A stretch of DNA of 37,688 nt from contig KQ482003.1 in assembly GCA_001430745.1 (NCBI GenBank), positions 1,722,051 through 1,759,738 on the forward strand, read 5' to 3'. This DNA comes from Auxenochlorella pyrenoidosa. Its lineage: Eukaryota > Chlorophyta > Trebouxiophyceae > Chlorellales > Chlorellaceae. Positions 19,893-31,800 of this stretch are shown here, piece by piece. The notes under the pieces are model-generated. The model did not search any database. It saw nothing but the letters and a program-made list of their open reading frames with translations, and was not told the origin of the DNA. Within the stretch, counting starts at the first letter, position 1, and each line of letters begins with the position of its first letter. The position numbers and the translations under genes were made by a program.

Positions 19893-22800
19893 TCAGAAGC
19901 CGCCCAGCCGCGCCTTGTAGACAGAGATGGAGCCCGGCGGGCCGCCGCCGCCCGCCGCCACCACCTCTGACGTTGCCGCGTTCCACAGCAGGGCGGTGAC
20001 GGGGGAGCTGAGGGAGGGCGCGATGGGGGTGGCGCTGCAGGCCTGCAGGGGGGTTTGGACGCGAGCAGTCGGGCAGGCGTGCAGTGAGCCAAGGACACCA
20101 GCGGCGGGAGGGTAACCAAGCATGACAGCCAGCCAGGGTAGAACCGGTCCAGCCATAGAGCAGCCTTTGGTGGCAGCCACAGTAAGCGGGGGTCTTTCAT
20201 CATCTGCCACACATGAGGGCCTGAGACTACCACAAGACAAAAGTGTTTCACAGTGGGCTTTTGCCATCTGATGCGCCCCAGAGCCAGGTGCACAGAGGTG
20301 TTTGTNNNNNNNNNNNNNNNNNNNNNNNNNNNNNNNNNNNNNNNNNNNNNNNNNNNNNNNNNNNNNNNNNNNNNNNNNNNNNNNNNNNNNNNNNNNNNNN
20401 NNNNNNNNNNNNNNNNNNNNNNNNNNNNNNNNNNNNNNNNNNNNNNNNNNNNNNNNNNNNNNNNNNNNNNNNNNNNNNNNNNNNNNNNNNNNNNNNNNNN
20501 NNNNNNNNNNNNNNNNNNNNNNNNNNNNNNNNNNNNNNNNNNNNNNNNNNNNNNNNNNNNNNNNNNNNNNNNNNNNNNNNNNNNNNNNNNNNNNNNNNNN
20601 NNNNNNNNNNNNNNNNNNNNNNNNNNNNNNNNNNNNNNNNNNNNNNNNNNNNNNNNNNNNNNNNNNNNNNNNNNNNNNNNNNNNNNNNNNNNNNNNNNNN
20701 NNNNNNNNNNNNNNNNNNNNNNNNNNNNNNNNNNNNNNNNNNNNNNNNNNNNNNNNNNNNNNNNNNNNNNNNNNNNNNNNNNNNNNNNNNNNNNNNNNNN
20801 NNNNNNNNNNNNNNNNNNNNNNNNNNNNNNNNNNNNNNNNNNNNNNNNNNNNNNNNNNNNNNNNNNNNNNNNNNNNNNNNNNNNNNNNNCGCCGCGTTGC
20901 GCACGTCCCACACCATCAGCGCGCCGTCGCCGCCCGTGGTGAGCAGCTGGCTGTCGTTGATCTGGTGGATGCCTGCGGGGGGGGGGGGGGGGGGGGGGCN
21001 CGGCGGGCGGCGGTGTGGTGGCGATGGTGGTGGTGAGTGGGGGATTGGGGGCCGGGGGGAGATGGCTGACAGCAGCTGGTCCATGATGCAGTCACCTGCA
21101 CGGGCTCGCTGGGGCGCCGGTGGCAGGCGGGCAGCAGGGCCGGCAGGCCAGGCGCAGGCCAGGGGGTGCGGGCAGGCGGCGCCAGGTGGCGGCGCACCCG
21201 TGATGCGGCCCTGGTGCGCAAACTCGGCGTTGGGCCGGCTCGGCTTCTCCCGCAGGTTGTACATGTGCACCTGCGAGGGCGGGGCGCCCCGAAAAAGAGC
21301 CCTCGGAAGGGGGGCAATGCAGGGGAGGAGGGGCGCACATGCAGCGTGCAAACCCGCGCTGCACGTGGGCATGTGTGCAGCTACGCAGCGAGAGCCAGCA
21401 TGACCCCACTGCATGCACCGACGACCCGTGCATGCAGCACAAGCCTGGCAGCTGCGGCGGTTGCTGGAGGGCAGAGCGCGCAAAGCGTGCGAGCTCGCAG
21501 AGGCACGCCGCGCGCAGCGTGTGCGAGACGGGCCGGCCAGCAGCCCACCTTGCCCGCCGCGTCGCCGCTGAACAGCGTGAGGCCAAAGGGCGAGCGGTGC
21601 AGCGCCGTCACCAGCGCGTTGTGCGCCTTCCACAGCGCCTTGGGCACCGCCTCGCCCGGCTGGGCCGCATTGCTGGCCGCTGCAAGGAGGCAGCCTGGCA
21701 TGCATGCGTGGGTATGCGGGCGGCCGGGCGGGGCCAACCAGGATGAGTCGCCGCCGTTCCCAGGCCGCATACAGCGCAGCGCTCGGCAGGTGCGTGCGAA
21801 GGGGGGGGGGGGGGAGGGGCGGCGGGGGGGCCAGGCGCGCTGGCCAGCCACCCGCACCTGGCTTGCTGGCATTGCCGACGGGCCACACCACCAGGGCGCC
21901 GCCATATGAGGCCACCGCCGTCTCTGCAGGTGGGGTGGGCATGTGACTGTGCACGCTGCTTACCCCGCCGCGGGTCAAGCTGCAGGCGAGCCGCTGAGGT
22001 GGCGCCCCACCAGGCCTGTGTCGGCGAGGGCACCCGCAGGCGCGGGCTGCCCTGGTGTGACCGCTGCAGGTGCCCAGGCCTGAGGTCCCCCGCCGCCCCC
22101 CCCCCCACCCCACCCCACCACACACACACACTGCTGCAATTCCCTATCAGCCACCCTCAATTCACCTGCCAGCGGCCCTCCAAATGAGCTGAGCGAGGCG
22201 GCTGCCAGGCAGTTCTGGCCGGGCACACGGCTGGCGGCGTTGTGCGGCATGGGGCACCGCCCCTTGGGGGCCTGCGGGGGGGCGGACCGGGCGGGGGCTG
22301 CGCTCGCGCGCCCTGCTGCACATGCCTACCTGGGTGCATGGGCTGGCGCTGCCACCAACCGACCCTGCGGCGCCGCACTTGGCGTGCGCCCCAACGGCCC
22401 CTGGGTAGTGCAACCCCACTGGCACTGCCCTGCAACCCAGCACCCGTCCCCTCCCCAGCCTGCAGGCACCGCCAGCAGCGCTGCCTCCTGCCCATCAGCA
22501 GCTGCATGGGCGCAACAGGAGCGCCTTGGCGCCTCCCTCCCTCTTGCCACGTCCCCGCTCCCTCATCCCCCTTCCCACAAGGCTTGGCAGCCCAAGAGGA
22601 GCACGACTGCGATCGCGCTCCCTGTCCCCAACCCCCCTCACCAGCAGCGACTCGACCTCGAGCGAGTGGCAGGTGAGCCACTCGCCGCCGGCGCGGTCCT
22701 GCGAGGCTCCCACCAGCATGCGGCTGCTGCGGTCGGCATCCATGCACACGATCGTGTAATCAGTGCCCTGCCAGGGGTTGAGGGGTGGGGATGGGGGAGC

Positions 22801-24316
22801 AGGCTGAGGGCCAGGCGAGAAAGCCTGGGAAGGCGCCAGTGGAGGGATGGCCAGCATGGCAGTCCCTGTGGCCACAGACCTGCCCAGCAGGCGCAGCGGG
22901 CGGGGGCCATGCCAGCGGCGGCCCACCTGTGAGTGCATGCACATGAGCGCCGGCTCGCCGCGCCCCCCGCTGGGGCTGGCCTCCCACAAGTTGAGCAGGC
23001 CGCGGCTGCTGCTGATGAGCCAGCCTGCAGGCACCAGGGGGGGGGGGCCCCAGGCTTGACGGGGCTCAGAGGGTGGGAGCCCACCAGGCACGGGTCCCCT
23101 GTGCTGCACGCCCCTGGCCACCGCCACAGCAGGCAGGCTGCAGGGCCGGCAGCACAGCCCTCCCATTAGCACTCGCCTGCATGGCCTTCGCCGCCAGGCA
23201 GACCAGCAATCTGTGGCACGTACACCTGCGGTCGTCAGCATGGGGGCAGGCATGTGGGCATAGCCTTACCGGGGCTGACTGCCGAAATGGGCCCATCGCT
23301 GCTGCGCAACCAGCGAAAGCTGTCCAGCCCTCTCAGCACCGGCGCCCTGCCTGCCCCGTCACTGTTCCATCCTGCCAGCGCACCATGCTGCTGATGGCCT
23401 CGTTGTTGTGTTCCGCCGCATCCTGCAGGCCAGGGCAGAGCAGGGTGTGAGGAGGTGTGCCGGCTGGAGGTGCGATGGGCATGGCTGCAGCACGGTGCCA
23501 TGCTCTGCAACAGCACACACCTTGCCATGCGTGGCTGGCCTGTCAGAGCTACGCAGCTCTGCAGCTTGTGGGGCATCGTCAAGCATTCACCATTTCTTGC
23601 GAGCAAGCAGCAGCGTAGCCCACCCCGGGCCCCCTCACCGTCGTCCAGCACAGCTCCCATGATGGCCCACTGGCTGCCCCTGCTGCCCCCTGTGGACGAG
23701 ATCCCGCAGTGGACGGCGCATGCTGCTGCGGCGCCGGCGCCGCTGCCAATCGGGGTGGTGGCGGCGCCGCTGCGGCTGCTGCTGGGCGTGGCTGCTGCGG
23801 AGCTGTCGCTGGCACGGCGCCGGGGAAGAGAGGTGGTGGCTGAGATGCTGCTGCTGCCGCTGCTGGGACCGCTAAAGCTGGTGTGGATGGCGCTGCTGCC
23901 TGAGAAGACGAAGCTGCCGCCAGTGGCGGCGGCGGGGCAGGCGGCTGCGCTACTGCGGTGTGGGGTGGCCCAGCCGGCGCTGCAGCCCTGCATGAATCAT
24001 AAATCGATATTTGTAGCATTTCAACAATCAAGACAGGGTACCAAGGACAGCAAGAAGCGAAAGCCCTCCTCGATGCTCACCTCGTCGCTACCAGTCGCTC
24101 CACCGCCACCCGCAAGCGATCCACAAACTGCTGTGCATCGCTGCTAGTCAAGTGTAGGTCGCAAACGACAGTCCCGGCGCCCACGCTGTCGGGGAGGGCT
24201 TTAGAGGACATGCTTGCGTCGTTCGATTGGACGATGAATGATCCACAAGCTGCCGGTGATGATTGATGGCGGGACCGGGAGCCTGCATCCTCTCGGGGGG
24301 CCGCAGCAGGCAGCAT
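19893..24316 (-). CDS. WD40-repeat beta-propeller protein, interrupted by an assembly gap
   Basis: Eleven exons can be joined in phase on the minus strand, apart from the gap: 24081-24316, 23639-23979, 23270-23422, 22927-23024, 22642-22767, 22166-22214, 21858-21923, 21549-21679, 21198-21270, about 20890-20972 and 19893-20042. The N-terminal part (DAQQFVDRLRVAVERLVATR) and a Ser-, Ala- and Gly-rich linker of about 110 residues precede the propeller. Blade-like segments are WLISSSRGLLNLWEASPS, TIVCMDADRSSRMLVGAS, TAVASYGGALVVWPV, HNALVTALHRSPFGLTLFSG, GIHQINDSQLLTTGGDG with LMVWDVRN, and a last strand with SPVTALLWNAATSEVVAAGGG. The C-terminus is SVYKARLGGF. WD40 proteins are scaffolds; no specific complex is recognised. 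A nucleoporin-like propeller is possible but unproven. An ATG at 24211 is an alternative start. At least one blade is hidden in the N gap. Confidence 0.7.
20306..20889. other. Assembly gap (584 N)
   Basis: A run of N interrupts the WD40 gene. All open frames crossing it are artefacts of unknown sequence. Confidence 0.99.
20977..21000 (+). repeat. Long G homopolymer with an unresolved base
   Basis: About 22 G are followed by C and a single N, in a WD40-gene intron just before the acceptor at 20973. This is the kind of sequence that breaks assembly, consistent with the nearby gap. Confidence 0.9.
22095..22131 (+). repeat. Poly-C, CCCCA and (CA)n low-complexity tract
   Basis: C-run, CCCCA units and a short CA microsatellite lie between WD40 exons, in an intron. 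On the transcribed strand the CA repeat reads as GT. Confidence 0.7.
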
Positions 24317-24412
24317 GCTCCTTATTCACTGCCTGTGTGTTCGGACGTCAGCCTGTCGCCTCCATCCTTATATCTAGACTGAAAACATTATTACCAGCAA
24401 GCCGCAGCTGGA
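24317..24412. promoter_or_regulatory. Compact divergent promoter between WD40 and PRA1 genes
   Basis: Only 96 bases separate the furthest-upstream ATG of the WD40 gene from the PRA1 ATG (201 if the WD40 gene starts at 24211). The stretch includes AT-richer sequence such as TATATCTAGA around 24369-24378. A TATA-like role is only a guess. Confidence 0.45.
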
Positions 24413-25804
24413 ATGAGCCTAGGTTGGCGCCTGCGGCGCAGCCCGCTGGCCCCTGCCGTCCCTCTGGAAGGCACCGACACAGTGGAAGGCCTGCGCACGC
24501 TAGAGCGGCTGCGTTTAGCCGAGCTGCTGCAGCAGCAGGCGGTTGGCAGCGGCGGCGGCGGCGGCAGCAACGGCGGCAGCGGCAACAGTCGCAGCAACGG
24601 TGGCTGGCGGCGAGCGTTCACACGATACCGCGGCCCCTTCATTGAGCAGCTCACACTGGAGGATGCAAAGCAACCGCCCAAGAGCTGGGAGGTGTTCTGG
24701 AAGGGCAGCGAGCGTGGGAGGCCGGCTTCCGAGGCGTACAACCTCCCCGCCTCCCTCGCCGTGCTGCACGAGCGCACTGAGGTTTGCTGGGTGGAGAGGG
24801 CTGTCTGCGGTAGGGAGTGTGGAGGTTGCCAGCGCCCTCAGGAGGGCCAAAGTGCCGATGCAGCATTACACCTGGCACCCATGCAGTCGTGCCAGCTGCA
24901 CCACTGGCCTTATGAGGGGCTGCACCCCTGCACCCAGCTTCCTCCTGCCCCCCCACAACCTGCTGCAGGAGAACTTTGTGGCCTTCCTGCCCAACTACCT
25001 GCGCCTGGCCGCCGCCATGGTGCTGGCCACCTTCTACCTGCGCCCCAGGGCTCTGCTGGGCGCTGCCGCGGTGGCCTACAGCGTGTACCGGTCGGTGGGG
25101 GCGGCGCTGGAGCGGCAGCGCCGCGAGCAGGCGGCGGCGGCGGCGGCGGCGGGGGCGGGCCATACGGCGCCCGGCCAGCAGCGCGGCCCCCAGCCGACCC
25201 GAATGAGCAGGCGGTGAACGCGCTGGTGGCGCTGGTCACCTGGGTGCTGGTGGCCTACACCCGCTGCATGCCCGTACTGCTGCTGGGAGCGGTGGGCGCG
25301 CTGGCGGCGGTGCTGGCGCACTGCGCGCTGCGCCGCGCCCCCAGCGAGTATCGCCACAAGGGGCGGCAGCTGCTGGGCTACACCTGGCGGCAGGTGCTGG
25401 GAAGAGGTGCGCCCGAGGGGGGCTGGGAGGGCCCAGGAGAGGCATGGCAGCTGTCGGCGCTGGTGTGCTGGCCAAGGGGGCAACTGCGCGCGAGGCAGCG
25501 TCCGTGGGTGTGAGAAACAGCTGTTTCAGGGCAGGGGCTGCCCAAGCGGCCGTATCTGGCTCGTGTGCCGAGCCTAAGCTGCCCTTTCTGCGTATTATTG
25601 CCAACGCTCTGCCGCTGGCAACCTCTCTGTCTGTGTGCAGAAGCGGTGCCGGATGGCAGCGACCCGCGGGCCATCTTCCGCGAGCTGGGCATGGCTCTCA
25701 GAGAGGCCACAAGGCTGCAGCTGCGGCGCAGCTGGATCTACTGCAGATACTACTGGGGGATGCTGGTTGATAGCATGCGGCGGCCGCGGCCACGAGCCAG
25801 CTGA
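24413..25804 (+). CDS. PRA1: PRA1-family (prenylated Rab acceptor) membrane protein, with an apparent frameshift
   Basis: PRA1 proteins are small four-span membrane proteins of the ER and Golgi that interact with Rab GTPases in vesicle traffic. Exons are 24413-24781, 24969 to 25406 with a frame problem, and 25641-25804. An N-terminal region of about 123 residues (Gly/Ser-rich, then PPKSWEVFWKG) leads into the PRA1 core, ENFVAFLPNYLRLAAAM and FYLRPRALLGAAAVAY. The second hydrophobic pair (ALVALVTWVLVAY, VLLLGAVGALAAVLAHCAL) lies in a different frame. No phase-matched GT-AG intron fits between them, so one base is probably missing or miscalled in the GCG/GGGGG tract at 25131-25160. The last exon gives SWIYCRYYWGMLVDSM. 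Family call rests on the NYL-RP motif, the hydrophobic pattern and size. Confidence 0.72.
25131..25160 (+). repeat. GCG trinucleotide repeat and G-run, probable indel site
   Basis: A GCG repeat and a run of five G lie inside PRA1 exon 2, exactly between the two parts that need different frames. Confidence 0.7.
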
Positions 25805-26457
25805 TGTCACACCTGCATTATTTATCGCTTATTTTATGTATCCTTCTTCGGTCGGACATGGGAAACAGCTGCTGCTGCCTCACGCCGTTGCAATGCTGTT
25901 GATCCCAGCCCAGTGCTTGTCAACCAGCCCAATGTGCTTACAAACCGTCTGAAGAGGAGGGGTGAGGCCAACTGCTAGGGCATTTCAGCACGGACAGGTC
26001 AAGCAGCGGAACTTAAAGGTGCTCTGCACGCCGCGCGCCAGCTCCGCTGGCCGACAAATAGCCAGCGATTGCGGTTATCACCACTGCAAATTTTCCAGCT
26101 GCGTGCTATCAATCGTGCAGCCTCTGCACAAGCCCCCCTTGCGCCGAGTGGAAGCGGAGCGTCGTCGGAACTCGGCAGCCCTGAGCCGCGCCGCAGCCTT
26201 AGCTTTCGGAATCCCAGCAGCAGCCCGCCACAATGTGATTGGTGGTTCGCATTGCACGCCGCGCCCTGGGAGCGGGCCTTCCACGCTGCAGCAAAGGGCC
26301 GCCGCCACCGGCTCTGCCTGGGCCCCTTGGGGAGCACGTGGTGACAGCCCTCGATCAGCTGGGCCTGGGGCGTGCCATGCAAAGAGGTTAGTCGTTTCTA
26401 TGCAACCTTTCTGTGTGCTCACCAGGCTGCTGGAGGCAGCGACCAAGGAAGTCTGCC
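25805..26457. other. Intergenic region after the PRA1 gene
   Basis: It contains the PRA1 3' UTR and probably the promoter or 5' UTR of the next plus-strand gene. Around 26345-26391 a short open stretch ends in a possible donor (GTTAGT) and could be an additional upstream exon of that gene. This cannot be settled here. Confidence 0.45.
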
Positions 26458-28486
26458 ATGCGTGCCTGCAGGCGCGTGACAGACCTCTCCCAAGACGTGT
26501 GCCAGCAGGAGGATGCGTGCACGCAGGTACGGTGGCTGGCTTGTATGTGCAGCTGCATAGTGAGAGGCTTGCGTTTGGGACTTTCAAGTAGGGCTGGATG
26601 CCCGCCGACGTCTTGTCATCAACCTCGCCTGCCTGGTGGATCGTGGCAGGCACCCACCTCTGGCCAGGAGCCTGCTGCCAGCCAACCTGCCGAGACGGCT
26701 GTGCCTCACCGGTCACGACAGCGGCGGACCAGCGCTGCGAAGGATGACAGGTCAGTGGGTGCTGGGTGGAGGGCGCAGCGCGTGCCACGACCGGCTGTGA
26801 TTGGGTGTGCGCCTGCTGCCGCCTGCACGTCTCCGCTGCATGTCTTCAGGCTCTGCTGCCTCGTTCTGCTTCTGCAGGCCAGCGGAGCCTGTCCTTGCCA
26901 CTCCCAGTGGCAGCCAAGCTGGGCCGCCAGGTCAGGATGGCAGCAGCTCTGCAGGGACACCCAAGGTGGACCGCCGCCGCCTGCCAAAGACGTAAGTGGA
27001 GATCTAAAGGCTGAGGGCGGGCGCGGGAGCCGTGCCCTCTTCCACAATCCAATCCTGTGTTTGGACTGTTCCGGCAGAGACAGAAGCATCACCGTGCATG
27101 CAGCTTTTTGAGTATCAACGACTCTTGAGTGCATCACCGCCCGTGCCGAGCATGCCCGCTGGCGCTGCTGCTGCAGTCCCGAGTGGCGCGCCGCGATATC
27201 CGCTGCCAAGAAGGTGGGATGGGGTTGTGAGTCAGGGGGATGTCCCGCTGCTATCCCTGCTCAAGCAATGCCTCTGCCTGCTGTGGCCTGCACCTGTCAT
27301 TGCCGTCGGCTGCTTTGCCCCAGAGGCAGCTGCCCCCCGGGGATGCGCAGGCCGCCTTCCAGCAGCGCGGCGGGCTGCCCGAGGAGTGGAGGCAGGCGCT
27401 GTCGCGGGCGGCCTCACAGCGGCGGTGGGGGCTGGACGTGCGGTACCGCATGTCGCTGTCGCACACGGGCCGCAAGCTAAGGTGCCCCCCCGCTGCCGCT
27501 GCTGCTGGTGGTGGTGATGATGTCGGCAGCTGACCGCTTATCTGCTGCTGGCCGTCACCAGGCACCTGCCGACATGCCCTTCTTGCAGGGGGGGGCAAGG
27601 GGCAGGAGCGGCGTGGCAGCTGCGCGCGCTCCTGGTGGCGAGCATTCGCCACTGCGCTCCTGACCCACACTTCCATCCTCACCCCCCGACCCTGCAGCAC
27701 CGAGGTGCGGCAGAACATGTCGGCTGGCCAGCGGCGGCGCCGGGAGCGGGAGCGGCGCGCGCGCGCCGCCGCTGCGGGCGCCGCCGGCGCTCCTGGCGCG
27801 CATGCGGCCCAGGCTGCTCAGCAGCTGGACGAGGAGCTGGCGCGGGAGAAGGCGGTGATTGAGCTGTCCCGCCTGCGCCAGGTGGTGTTTGGCTGGATGA
27901 GCGAGTTCCAGGCGCAGCACGGGCGGCAGCCCAGCGTGCAGGAGACGCAGGAGCGCAACCCGGGTGCGGGGCGGCGGGGGCATGGTGGCAGCCATGGTGG
28001 GCAGGTCTTGTTGGCTCTGTGGGCGGCAGATGCAGCGGCTGATGCCTCGATAGCGAAACCCGCACAGCAGTGGGCTGAGAGGGGCGTGTACTGGGTCAGC
28101 TCCAAAGCCGCCCCCTGGGTGACCCGACAGCAGTTGTCAAGGCCTCACGAGTGGACGGAATGTGGCAGGCTGTGAGTGTGGTGCCTGGAGAGTGCGCATG
28201 CTGACAGGGTTGCACCTCCAGCGCCCTGTGGCTGACCCAGCTATGCCATCCTGCCCCGCCACGCCGCCCCCCGCCCCCCGCAGTCGTGTACCGCGCCTTT
28301 GTGCGCTACGTGGGCCTGCGCGACATGCTGCGCGGCGCAGCAGCCGTCCCTTCTGCCGGCAGCAGTGGCGCAGCCGCTGGAATGGTGGCGCAGCCCCCAG
28401 ACAGGCTAAGGGCTGAAGGCCTGCGTGGGCGCGGGCCAGAGGATCGAGTCCAGGAGTCGAGCGGCAGGGACAAGGGGGATGCTTGA
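26458..28486 (+). CDS. Unrecognised, mostly disordered protein with a helical GRxP motif near the C-terminus
   Basis: I do not recognise this gene. A phase-consistent model has seven exons: 26458-26526, 26650-26750, 26878-26991, 27130-27226, 27324-27481, 27698-27963 and 28284-28486, about 335 residues. The first half is rich in Ala, Pro, Gly, Ser and basic residues and looks disordered. Residues from exon 5 (LPEEWRQALSRAASQRRW) and a basic stretch, QRRRRERERRARAA, precede a helix with DEELAREKAVIELSRL. The most conserved-looking block is FGWMSEFQAQHGRQPS, joined across the last intron to VYRAFVRYVGLRDML. That arrangement (helix, GRxPs, then Y-x-x-Y-x-x-L-R) resembles the C-terminal helical segment of FAM13-type proteins, by eye only. 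Exons 5-7 are well supported by strong donors and phase; exons 1-4 and the ATG at 26458 are tentative. Acceptor 27077 is an alternative to 27129. Confidence 0.5.
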
Positions 28487-28854
28487 GTTGAGGATTTTCC
28501 TTCAGACGGTCCTGGCTGCCTCAATTTTTCCATGCATTTGTGTAGTGCCCTTTTCATTGACCTGCCCCAAGTGCGATGTGCTATCTTACATTTTACAACA
28601 AGAAATCCTGCCACCAGGCAATGCAGTGAGGTTGCAAACGAGCAGCAAAATGTTTGCACGGAAGAGGGAGCTGGGCCAGGGCCAGCACGAGCGAGAGCGA
28701 ATGCGTACAGACGACCCGGGCAGGTGGCAGGCCCGACAAGTACAAAACAAGGAACTGCGCACAAAACAGCGCATGCCAGCATGAGGGCCAGTATGCAAGG
28801 ATGACTGAGGAGGCGACTGAGGCGCCGCATGAAACGAGCACAAAAGTAGGGGGC
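28487..28854. other. Convergent intergenic region
   Basis: This holds the 3' UTRs of the unknown plus-strand gene and of the PLC-like minus-strand gene. It is clearly AT-richer around 28490-28630. Two TGTAA signals on the minus strand lie at 28586-28597. No gene is seen. Confidence 0.55.
28586..28597 (-). terminator. Paired TGTAA polyadenylation-type signals for the PLC-like gene
   Basis: TTACA occurs at 28586-28590 and 28593-28597 on the plus strand, so TGTAA appears twice on the minus strand, about 260 bases after the PLC-like stop codon. Confidence 0.55.
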
Positions 28855-31800
28855 TCAGTCCGATGCCAAGGCCTGGTACAGCCCGCCATGTCGGCGCCGC
28901 AGCCACAGGCGCCGGCTGAGCACCACGCCCGACACCAGGGCTGCCACCGCCAGCAGGCCAGCCACAGCCGGCAACGCCACGTGGCGCAGCACGCGCCGCC
29001 TGTCGGTGGGCTGCCGCTGCTGCCGCTCGGCCGGCCAGCCGTCGGTGCTCCACTCTGGGCCGTGCACCGGCAGCCAGGCGGCCTCGTGGCCGCCCCGCTG
29101 CAGCGCCGCCGCCAGCAGGTAGTTCTCCCTCGGGTGGCGGGGCAGGTCGTACTGCGTGCCGGGGGGGCAGTCGCCGCGCGGCAGGCTCGCATCCACCACC
29201 CAGCCGCCGTCGGGGGCCCCCAGGCTGGCGTTGCGGTCTCGGCAGGCAGACGGCAGCGCGGGCAGGCTGCAGGGCACGGCGCGCCAGCGCGAGTCGGCCG
29301 CGCTGATCACGCCGCAGTTGGCCGCAACCGCCTGCAGGCTGCTGCTGCTGCTGCCGCTGCTGCCCCTGCCACCCGTGCTGCTGTCTGCTGCGTGCACCAG
29401 CCTCTCCAGGCCGGCCCCATCTCCGTAGGAGGGGTCAAAGGGGTGGCCTGGGGCCCAGGTCCAGATGGCTGCCGCCGCACGCAGGGGGGTCAGCAGGTCG
29501 GGGGAGGGCATGTTGAGCCCGCACCCCATGACCTGCGGCAGCCGGGGGAAACAGGGCATGGGTCATGGGCATGGTAGCAGGGCCATCCGCTGCCGTGAGC
29601 GAGGTGTTTGGTGCTGGGCGGGCCACTACTGGCATGCAGGGCAGGAGCCCCAGGGTGGAGCCACAGGCCTGAGCCAGACACGCACATGCCAGCTGAGCAC
29701 AGCAGCAGCTGCCTGCCTCGCGCCCTCCCCTGCAGGCAGGCAGCCTGGTCCGACCAGCCGCCCTGCCCTCCCGGGCAGCAGCCGCGGCGCCCACCGGCGG
29801 CAGCGTGAACTCATCAAACACCGGCTGGTTGGTGCCGCGCCACACAAAGTCGCAGTTGAGGGGGCCGTACACCAGCTCGCAGCTGATCACGCGGGTCAGC
29901 AGCCCGTCAAACAGGGGGCGAGCCTGCAGGGGTGGGGCCGCCACCGGCCAAGGGCTTTGGACGGGGGCAGCGCTGGTAGTGGCAGGCAGGCAGGCAGCGC
30001 TGAGCGGCAGAGCCGCAGCCTGGCTGTGGCTCGACTCAACTCCAGGCACGGCAGCGGCAACCCCTCCCCCTAAGCCAGGTGCCTCATTTCCTGAACCCCG
30101 CTGATGCAGCTGCAAATGCGTCCCAGCACCTGCGGGTTGTCGCCGCCAACGTGGCAGTCTGGCACGCCGTTCACGGCGGCCAGCGGCGGCTCGTTCCAGC
30201 CGCACAGCGTCTCGCCGCGGCTGAAGATGAGGGGCTGCATGGCGGCGCCGTAGTCGAAGCCGCTCACCAGCAGCAGGCGCTTGCCAGCAGTCAGCATCTG
30301 GCGGGGAAGGGGGGGCCAGGCAAGGGGCGCTGGGTGCACACTCAACAGGAGAAGCACGCGATAAAGCACCCTGGTGCTTTCGTCCGCTCCACAGTGCCGC
30401 CAGCTCAACTAGCCTGCGCAACGCATTCCCCACCCTCCCCTCCACGCCTTGCCCCCTGCCTGGGCCTCCAGGGGCGCACCTGCTGCTGCGAGGGCCACCC
30501 CGGCCCAAAGGCCGCCTTGTCCTCGGTGGTGAAGACCCACTCCTCGGGGAAGATGCTGGTGATATCGGCCAGCAGGTTGCCCACCACGCCCTGCACCAGC
30601 GAGGCAAGGGAGCCCAGGGGAGGCGCGCAGAGGGGTGTGGGGCAGAAACAAGGGGCGACCAGCAGCGACGAGGGCTGGACGATTGACGGCCCGTAGGGCG
30701 CGGCCGGTGTGCTGCGCAACATCATGGCTGCAGGGCCGCACATGTCGCCACAGTTGGCAGGTTTCGGGTGCCGGCCCAACGGCCTGCCGGCCCGCCCACC
30801 CACCCAGGTCTGTAAATTGGCCTGGTCATCAAAGTACAGGATCACAAACTCCAGGGCGTTCTCGGGCCGGTCCATCCAGGCCTTGACCTCCTGCGACGCG
30901 GGGTTGGGGGGTTTTGTGTGTGGTGTGTGTGGCGGGGGTGGGGCGGTGGGGTGGGGGGCTGTTGCGGCAAATTGCATGCAGCCGCTCGAGCTCAGATGGC
31001 AGGCAGCAGGGGGGCGGGACAAATTGGCCACACGCCAGACAAGCAGGGGGACCAAGGGGGCTTGGGCTCGGGAGGCGCTGCCAGTCCTGGCGGTTGTGTC
31101 TCCCTGCCTGCACGTCGGCATGCCTGCCTGCATGGCCACCCAAACATTCTCTCCGCCGGCGAGCCCACACACAGCCCCGGCATCTGCCTCCTTGGCTAGC
31201 ATCCACAGCAGCGGGGCGCGGCGTCGACCCCGGCGCACCCACCTGCAGCGCGTCTGTCAGCAGGCGCTGGTCCATGGCAGGGATGGAGGACAGGGAGGGG
31301 TCGCAGCCGAGCGTCTCGGTGTCCCACTGGATGCGGCGGTGCAGCAGCTTGGCGACAAAGTTGATCGCCTCGATCAGCTTGTTCAGCTGCGGCACGTGCA
31401 GGCCGCCGCAGTGCGCGATGCGCAGGGCGCCGCCCACCTGGCGGGCAGGTGGGGCAGCAGTCGGCAGCTGTCAGAATTGGGGTGCACATGCGTCTGCCTG
31501 AGGGGAGGCTAGCCACCCCTGGCCTGCAAGGCAGCTTGTCTGGCTGGCAGCCGCAGCAGCCGCGTTCAAACTGTCACCAGTTCGGCACAGCAGCGCGCTC
31601 CCCTATCACAACTAATCCGCATGTGCTGCTGGAACTGAGAGCCTGCTCTTCACCGACCCACTGTCGCCCTGCACCAGCCTGCCCAGCGCTGTTTGCCCGC
31701 CCAGCTGCTCCCCCACAGCCAGCAGACCACCACCACCACCCATGCATGCCCCCCCACCCCCACCTCCACCCCCACCACCAACACCACCACCACCAGCGTC

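Noticed and set aside
20248..22131. Very long open frames crossing the N gap on both strands
   Set aside because: They are open only because N translates without stops. Real exons in this area are short and on the minus strand.
23300..23435. Alternative frame in WD40 exon 3 reading EHNNEAISSMVRW
   Set aside because: It looks protein-like, but the splice phases of exons 2, 3 and 4 chain correctly only in the other frame (FRWLRSSDGPISAVSP), and the alternative ends in a stop before the donor.
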